From Paratrimastix pyriformis (taxonomy: Eukaryota > Preaxostyla > Paratrimastigidae), in the NCBI GenBank assembly GCA_027972325.1, contig JAPMOS010000014.1:142001-206000 (forward strand): DNA of 64,000 bases, given 5' to 3'. Positions 59,101 through 64,000 of the stretch are shown here, in pieces; positions within the stretch are counted from its first letter, which is position 1; each line of letters opens with the position of its first letter. The position numbers and the translations under genes are program-made. The notes under the pieces are model-generated. The model saw only the letters and a list, made by a program, of their open reading frames with translations, did no database searches and had not been told where the DNA came from.

Positions 59101-59415
59101 CAGTCATCATCCAGTCATCATCCCCCCCCCCCCCCCCCCCCCGCAGGTCCGATCCGGTACCTGCACTCGATCGTCTGCGACCCCGCCCCGGAGGAGCTTC
59201 CCCAGGCCCTGACGGCCCACCTGCACTTCTTCGGGCTGCCCGAGGGCCTCCCCGCCCGGCTCGACGCGGCGCGCTCCTTCGGGGACGCCCTGCGCCCGGC
59301 TGGGCCCACGGCCTCCGACGCCTCCCCCGCCCGTCCCATTGCCGACGGCAGCGCCGCCAAGCCGACGGGGATGCGGAATGGCGAAGGCAGCGAGCAGAGC
59401 GCTGTGAGGCGATGA
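54335..59415 (+). CDS. Membrane-anchored coiled-coil protein with LicD-type phosphotransferase domain
   Basis: Exons 54335-54416, 54466-54971, 55037-55247, 55413-55585, 55694-55902, 56258-56339, 56489-56708, 57088-57153, 57417-57663, from 57988, then less certain exons to TGA 59413-59415. The N-terminus is a short basic head and one membrane helix (ILWTLFFASAFSVCFLLL), as in type II Golgi proteins. About 165 residues of coiled coil follow. The core reads LLGAVRHHGNIPWDDDIDFL, the LicD/fukutin motif, whose Asp residues bind metal in sugar-phosphate transfer (phosphocholine or ribitol-phosphate transferases). I infer a luminal glycan-modifying enzyme. Donors from 55247 on are GTCCG except one GTCTG (57664). 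A Gln/Pro/His-rich region near 58.6 kb may be intron. The last exon (RYLHSIVCDPAPEELP onward) could not be joined in frame. Confidence 0.8.
55918..56120. repeat. GATGATGACTGG repeat in LicD-gene intron
   Basis: TGGATGATGACTGGATGATGACC units grade into about 18 ATG/GAT triplets, then GGAT units. Here the sense strand carries GATGAT, opposite to most CAT-type introns in this window. Confidence 0.9.
56785..57045. repeat. 15-bp minisatellite (CATCATCCAATCAT) in intron
   Basis: About 15 units of CAGCATCATCCAATCAT, in the intron 56709-57087 of the LicD-type gene. Confidence 0.92.
57172..57435 (+). repeat. Tandem copies of an exon start inside the preceding intron
   Basis: The exon at 57417 begins ACTTCGAGGAGATCACCTCCGA. 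Three earlier copies in the intron (near 57207, 57277 and 57342) carry CCAGACTTCGAGAAGATCAT or CCAGACTTCGAGGAGATCAC, followed by GATTCTGTGTGTCTGTGTG. The copy nearest the exon is the most similar to it. Confidence 0.92.
57720..57930. repeat. CATCAT and CACCGTCAC repeat in intron
   Basis: CATCATCATC runs followed by CACCGTCACCGTCAT units, in the intron starting at 57664. Confidence 0.85.
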
Positions 59416-59575
59416 GGTGCGGGGGGCGACCGTGGGTTGGCGATTTTCCGATGGGTGCCTGTGGGCCCCCCTTGGTGGAGCAGCGCACCATGTCCGGCGG
59501 CGTGGGCACGCCCCAATTCTTTCTGGGTGGCGGGTGGCTTGGGGCACCGCCACGATAAGGCGGCTGCGATGATGA

Positions 59576-59609
<34 letters not shown>

Positions 59610-59637
59610 GGTGGTGGTGGTGGTGGTCAGGATGATG

Positions 59638-59674
<37 letters not shown>

Positions 59675-60590
59675 GGATGATGATGATGATGACTGGATTT
59701 TCTCTTTTCCGGGACTGTGTGGTGGCCCTGCGTGGTCACGCATCTCGGAGCGGGCGCTCTGCCCCACACACACACACACACCACATCCACAATAACTTGC
59801 CCCCGTTCCACACCCCACCCACCGAACTGCTCAGCATCTTTCCCCATCCCGCCGTCGTTCGGCGTTTTATTCTCCGTCCCCCCCCGCCCCCCGTATCCAT
59901 CCCCATCCCTCCCTCCTCCCCGTCTCCCCTCCCGTCCCGTTCCCCATCTCCCTCCTCCCCTCCCTTTCCGCCGTCATTCACGGCCTTCGGTGCTCGCGTC
60001 CGCCGGTTTTCAAGGAAGAGGTTCTCCCTCCCCCTCCCTCCCACCACTCCCCCTCCACCTCCTCCCACCACTCCCACCACTCCCTCCCTCCCTCCCTCCC
60101 TCCCTCCACTCCCTCTCCCTATCGCGCGGATTACAGCAGCCCCCAAAATGGTTTTTCGATCAGCTCGTCCCGTCCCCGTCCCCCTCCCCGGAGTCTGCAT
60201 GAGGGGGGAGGCTGGGGGATGCCGAGATTCCGGCGGGCAGCATCCTTGGCAGTGTCGGCCACCACAGTCCACGGGAATGGCGCTGTGCGAATTGTCCGGC
60301 CTGAGGACTCGTGTATCGTGTACATCACCGGGGGGCTCATCGCACGCAGGCGCCCTTCTGCACCCCACCCTGTCCATTGATATGGAAGTCACTCCATCAC
60401 TCGCCCGAGGCTGGCGCGTCGTCCCATTGTCACCAAACGGGTTCATGCTGCCGCAGGTGTACAGGTGACAGGGGGCCGACTCGGGCCCACAAAGTTGGAG
60501 TGCTGCTCATTGTCGGAGGGGCGGGGAGCAGGAGCCGAAGGGTGGGTCGCGCCAGGGTTGGTCAGTCCGCTCGCTCGTCGACCCCGTGGT
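59416..60590. other. Region without a confident gene
   Basis: Convergent space between the LicD-type gene (+) and the GT61 gene (-). It holds GATGAT/GGT repeats (59567-59690), an ACAC run (59766-59782) and a long C/T-rich tract (59870-60120). A minus-strand frame at about 60340-60131 reads like folded protein (MYTIHESSGRTIRTAPFPWT), ending in TAA, but has no clear start or partner exon. It may be a short or broken gene, or a last exon. Confidence in that piece alone is about 0.3. Confidence 0.35.
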
Positions 60591-62082
60591 TCATCCCCCA
60601 GCCTCGGCATCATCGTCACCATGTTGTTCATCCCCGGTGGGCCTCGGCGCCAATGCCGCCATCGCCTCGCGGATTCGGCCCAGGGCCATGTCCACGTCAA
60701 CCCGCATCGTCCCGCCGTACTGGGCCCCCCGCACCGTGAACCCGAACCAGGGCAGCCCCAGGGCGGCTGCCAGGTAGAGGAAGGCCATCGAGGGCGGGTA
60801 CTCCTCCAGGAATTCCACCACCGGGGTCCCCGCCGGGCAGAACAGAAGGTTGGCCAGGCCGGCCCCGTGCGGGCCCACCACGAGAGCCGCCCGGTGGAAG
60901 AGGTCGATCGTTGCCTCGATCTGGTCGATGGAGAGACGGGGGGATGCAGACAGAACGATGAGCGAGGGTGCAGGGGGAATATCGGCACGGACCGACAGTC
61001 CCTCGTCGTACTCCACCACCTCAAAGCCGGTCCCCTCGAAGTGCAGGCGGATGGTGGCCGCCAGTTCGTCGTGGTTCACCACCGAGCTGCCGACGGCCCC
61101 GCTGGCCCTGATCACGACCACCAATCCCGGGCCACCGGGCGGGCTCAGCAGCCCCCGGTTCTGCAGGCTCTTCAGCAGTTCGTCACGAAGTGCCGTCATC
61201 ATGCGGGGCGGCGGACGCTCACACCGGGGTGGACTTGTCATGATCACCTGGGGGGCGAAGACGGTGTCCGATTCGGGGAGGTAGAGGCCGCGCCCGCCCA
61301 GGCCGAGCAGCTCGAGAAGGGGCTCGGCGATGGCCTGCCGTGCGGCCAGCAGGATCCGGTAGCTGGGGTGCGTCCGGACCTCGTCCAGAATCGGCATCAC
61401 CCCAGGCAGGACACCCGTCAGGAAGTTGTCAGGCTTATCCTGGGAGAGCAGATTTGTGTGTGGAGTCTGGTGCCAAATAACGGACCACTTCGGTGCTTCG
61501 GAGATAGACAAGTGTCCCGCGCAGCTCCACATGGGCATGCGCGGGAAATGGCGGGGTTATAATGGTCCCAGCTGAGGTTTTGCTGGTGGGTAATTTGTAC
61601 CGGGCGCAGGAAATATCCGAGCGAAAAAAACCGGAACTCGTGTAAGGGCCATCGATTCCCGGCATGACGGCATTACGCAGCCGCAGTACCCAGGCTGCGT
61701 CAGGCGTCTCGCGGATCTGGGGTCCGTGCAAAAACAGCATGAAGTCTGCCTCGCCTGGGAGATAGTGCGGTTGCTCGAGCTTATGGAAAGGATCGTTGTC
61801 ATATTGTGGGGATGCCTCATAGATCCAATCCACTTCGACCGGCCGGAGAGTCGTCGCCGCAATGTTACGCTCGGACAAGACCGGAACAACCAGCCCAGCG
61901 GGGGGAATTGTAGGCGTCAAGCCAACACAAACTGGAGGCTGCCGCCTCACAGAATGCTATTTACAGAAGAAAAAGGGTTTCGCGCATAAAGACGATGGAA
62001 ATCGGGCCTTGAGGATGAAAAGACCAAATAAAACGCCGGAAAAAATCCAAATAACAATCAGTCCCACGCCCCTTACTCCCAT
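60591..62082 (-). CDS. GT61 family glycosyltransferase, copy 1
   Basis: The likely start ATG at 62082 encodes a type II signal anchor (GLIVIWIFSGVLFGLFIL). The main exons are about 61950-61486, 61439-60993 and 60920-60591. The GT61 (DUF563) hallmark VVGPHGAGLANLLFCPAGTP is intact, with PWFGF and a C-terminal helix after it. GT61 members (xylosyl, arabinosyl or O-GlcNAc transferases) work in the Golgi or ER lumen. It is the paralogue of the gene starting beyond 63.1 kb: both share HYLPG/AEADFM, GPY-x-GFFRS, LFHRAALVVGPHGAGL and the positions of two introns (donors GTCCG at 61485, GTCCG at 60992). The join between the signal-anchor exon and the exon near 61950 was not resolved. At the catalytic start it has DKPDNFLTGVLP where copy 2 has the usual TNYYHFLAESLPR. 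Confidence 0.85.
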
Positions 62083-62247
62083 CCCAGATTTCACTCCCGC
62101 CTCGATCTAGCAGAAGATTTGGGCTTCGGCCGGGAGAGAGATGTGCGCGACGGGGTTCAGACGTTGCTTGCAGGCCAGTCAGCCAAGTTTCGTGAGTCCC
62201 TGCACTGATCAGAACGCACCATTCGATCAGCAGCGCAAAGCAGCGTG

Positions 62248-64000
62248 TTATGCGCCTCCCTCGGCCCGAGACCGCATGGCCTCACGGATGCGATGCAACA
62301 CCAGCGGCACGTCAACCGTCATGGGACCCTCATGGGTCGCATATGGCACTCGAAAACCGAACCAAGGGAGTCCCAGGGCTGTTGCCATGTAGACAAAGCA
62401 CAGGGGCGGGTGGAATTCTTCCAGAAACTCGATCACCGGGGTGCCCGCCGGGCAGAACATGATGTTGGTCAGGCCTGCCCCGTGGGGACCCACCACGAGG
62501 GCCGCTCGGTGGAAGAGGTCGACCGTGGCAGCCACCTAACACCACCACCCAAAGACAAGATGGGTGCTGTATGAAGAGTGGATAGTGCCGGGGACAGACG
62601 GGCAATGCCTCGAACTCGACCGTCTCGTAGCGGGTTCCGTTGAACTCGGCCCGCACGGCGGCCATCAGAGCCGCGTGGTTGGCGACCTCGCGCGATCCCT
62701 TCCGTCGGATGACGATGACAGCAGGCGGTCGGGTGTGGTGCAAGTGTCCCTCTCGCCCCACGGCCCCCAGGAGTTCAGCCCGCAGGGCGGCGACCAGGCG
62801 CGGGGCCACCCAGAGGCAGCGGGCCGGGCTGGGCATGAGCACCTCTGCGGCGGCGTACGTGTCTGAGTCCGGCACGAAGAAGACCCGGTCGGCGAGCCCC
62901 AGCAGGCGAAACAGCTCCTTCATGAAGGAATGCTCGGCGGGTGCCAGAATCACGATGCCGGGACGCGAGCGTAGTTCGGGCAGCAAAGGCACCAGCCGGG
63001 GCAGGGACTCGGCCAAGAAGTGGTAGTAGTTGGTCTAAGACCGGCCAGGAGAAAGCGAAGGAGATGATGAGGGGCAGTCAAGAGGAACGTCTTGAGAGTG
63101 CCGGGAGCGGTTGGTGCTTGCGGAATACGAGTGTGGGACGGACCGCCCACAGGGAGCGCAGCAGCACCACGGTCCCGTCAAAGGCGGCCCACCAGGGCAC
63201 GGGCGGCGTGAGCACCAGGGGCGGCCGCTCATCGGCGCGCCACGTGTTGCAGGACACCTCCGAGCGAAAGAACCCGGTCCCGATGTAGGGCCCGTCAAGG
63301 CCCGGGGAGACAGCGCTCTGCATGCGCATGGTCCAGGCGCGGTAGGGAAGCGCGCGCAGCACGGGCCCATGCATAAAGGCCATATATTCGGCGTCGGCGG
63401 GCAGGTAGTGGGGTTGGGTCGGCAGGGGGTCCGAGCCGCTGTCGTACTCGGGGTGGAAGTCGACAGTCAAGTCCGAGCTATTCAACACACGACCCCCGGT
63501 GATATCCGCCTCTCCGAAGAGGGGGATCGCGATGCGGGCCGGGGGAGGGTTGACTAGGACCAGTTTTTTTTGGGGGGGTTGGAGAAATGGACCAGTGGGG
63601 ATCAGACAGTGATTGACTTGAGTGCGTCCCTGTGGGGGAACAGCCAACCGATTGCAGGGCTTTTGATTGCACTTTGCCTGGTTGTCCAACCACCGATAGC
63701 GCAGAAGGCCTGGAGGATCCGTGGCCCGAAGCGTCTGGGTGACCTGCAGGACCCGGGGTTCCGTCAGCGTGATTTCGGCTTGCCGGCCCGCAATGGAAAT
63801 ACGAGGAAGGCGCGCAAAGCAGGCCATGGCGGGTTCACTCGCCAGAAAAGTGAGCGTGACAAGATCGCCTGGGTGAGCGATAGCGGGGCTCGAATTCAAG
63901 AGGGCCACAGGACACCCCGGCGGGACTGGTCTGAAGCCTGTATAAACCTGAACCAACACTTACTCACCGCTTGGGATTGATTCACGGACAAGTAAAATGG
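62248..64000 (-). CDS. GT61 family glycosyltransferase, copy 2, with Ig-like N-terminal domain (runs off right edge)
   Basis: Exons 62535-62248, 63034-62600, 63937-63144 and a first partial exon at 64000-63968. The intron 63938-63967 is only 30 nt and has the sole canonical donor noted here (GTGAGT). GT61 marks are TNYYHFLAESLPRLVPLL and VVGPHGAGLTNIMFCPAGTP. Before the catalytic part, residues GDLVTLTFLASEPAMACFAR to LRATDPPGLLRYRWL look like an Ig-like beta-sandwich of the kind found in bacterial surface proteins; copy 1 has no room for it. The two copies are tandem on the same strand, 165 bp apart. A 54-nt in-frame stretch at about 63558-63611 (GTCTGA...CCTAG) may be one more intron. The true N-terminus lies outside the window. 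Confidence 0.83.

Overview
This window is 64 kb of nuclear DNA from a GC-rich, intron-dense single-celled eukaryote. The genes are standard eukaryotic ones: cytosolic HSP70 ending in EEVD, ISY1, a Tat-SF1/Cus2-type splicing factor, RRP15, CPSF30, NVL/Rix7, a USE1 SNARE and a mitochondrial-type carrier. They are cut by many short introns, plus some long introns made of simple repeats. A hybrid histidine kinase argues against an animal, and a DFD-type AGC kinase, a LicD protein and GT61 glycosyltransferases fit a free-living protist. I cannot place the lineage from sequence alone. I saw no tRNA, rRNA, CRISPR array, virus-like element or autonomous transposon.

Layout. 1-15.5 kb: a membrane protein running off the left edge (-), a secreted Cys/Pro-rich protein (+), and two large unrecognised Pro-rich genes (-) full of minisatellite introns. 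15.5-21 kb: USE1-like SNARE and an FPK1/nrc-2-like AGC kinase (+). 21-29 kb: HSP70 and an unrecognised large protein (-). 29-33 kb: hybrid histidine kinase (+). 33.9-54 kb: a block rich in RNA and ribosome biogenesis factors: ISY1 (+), Tat-SF1/Cus2 (-), a carrier (+), RRP15 (-), an unknown acidic/Pro-rich protein (+), CPSF30 (-), NVL (+). 54-64 kb: a coiled-coil LicD protein (+) and two tandem GT61 glycosyltransferases (-), all suited to glycan modification in the secretory pathway.

Two genome-wide features stand out. First, 5' splice sites are almost always GTCTG or GTCCG instead of GTRAG. This follows from reading frames fixed by conserved proteins in many genes. Second, several introns contain imperfect copies of the adjacent exon edge, splice signal included, as if introns grow by tandem duplication across their own borders. 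Four divergent gene pairs start very close together: about 69, 87 and 92 bp between start codons, and about 30-110 bp at 15.5 kb.

Exon boundaries were read by eye from frame continuity, protein families and splice signals. Where frames could not be joined, this is stated.
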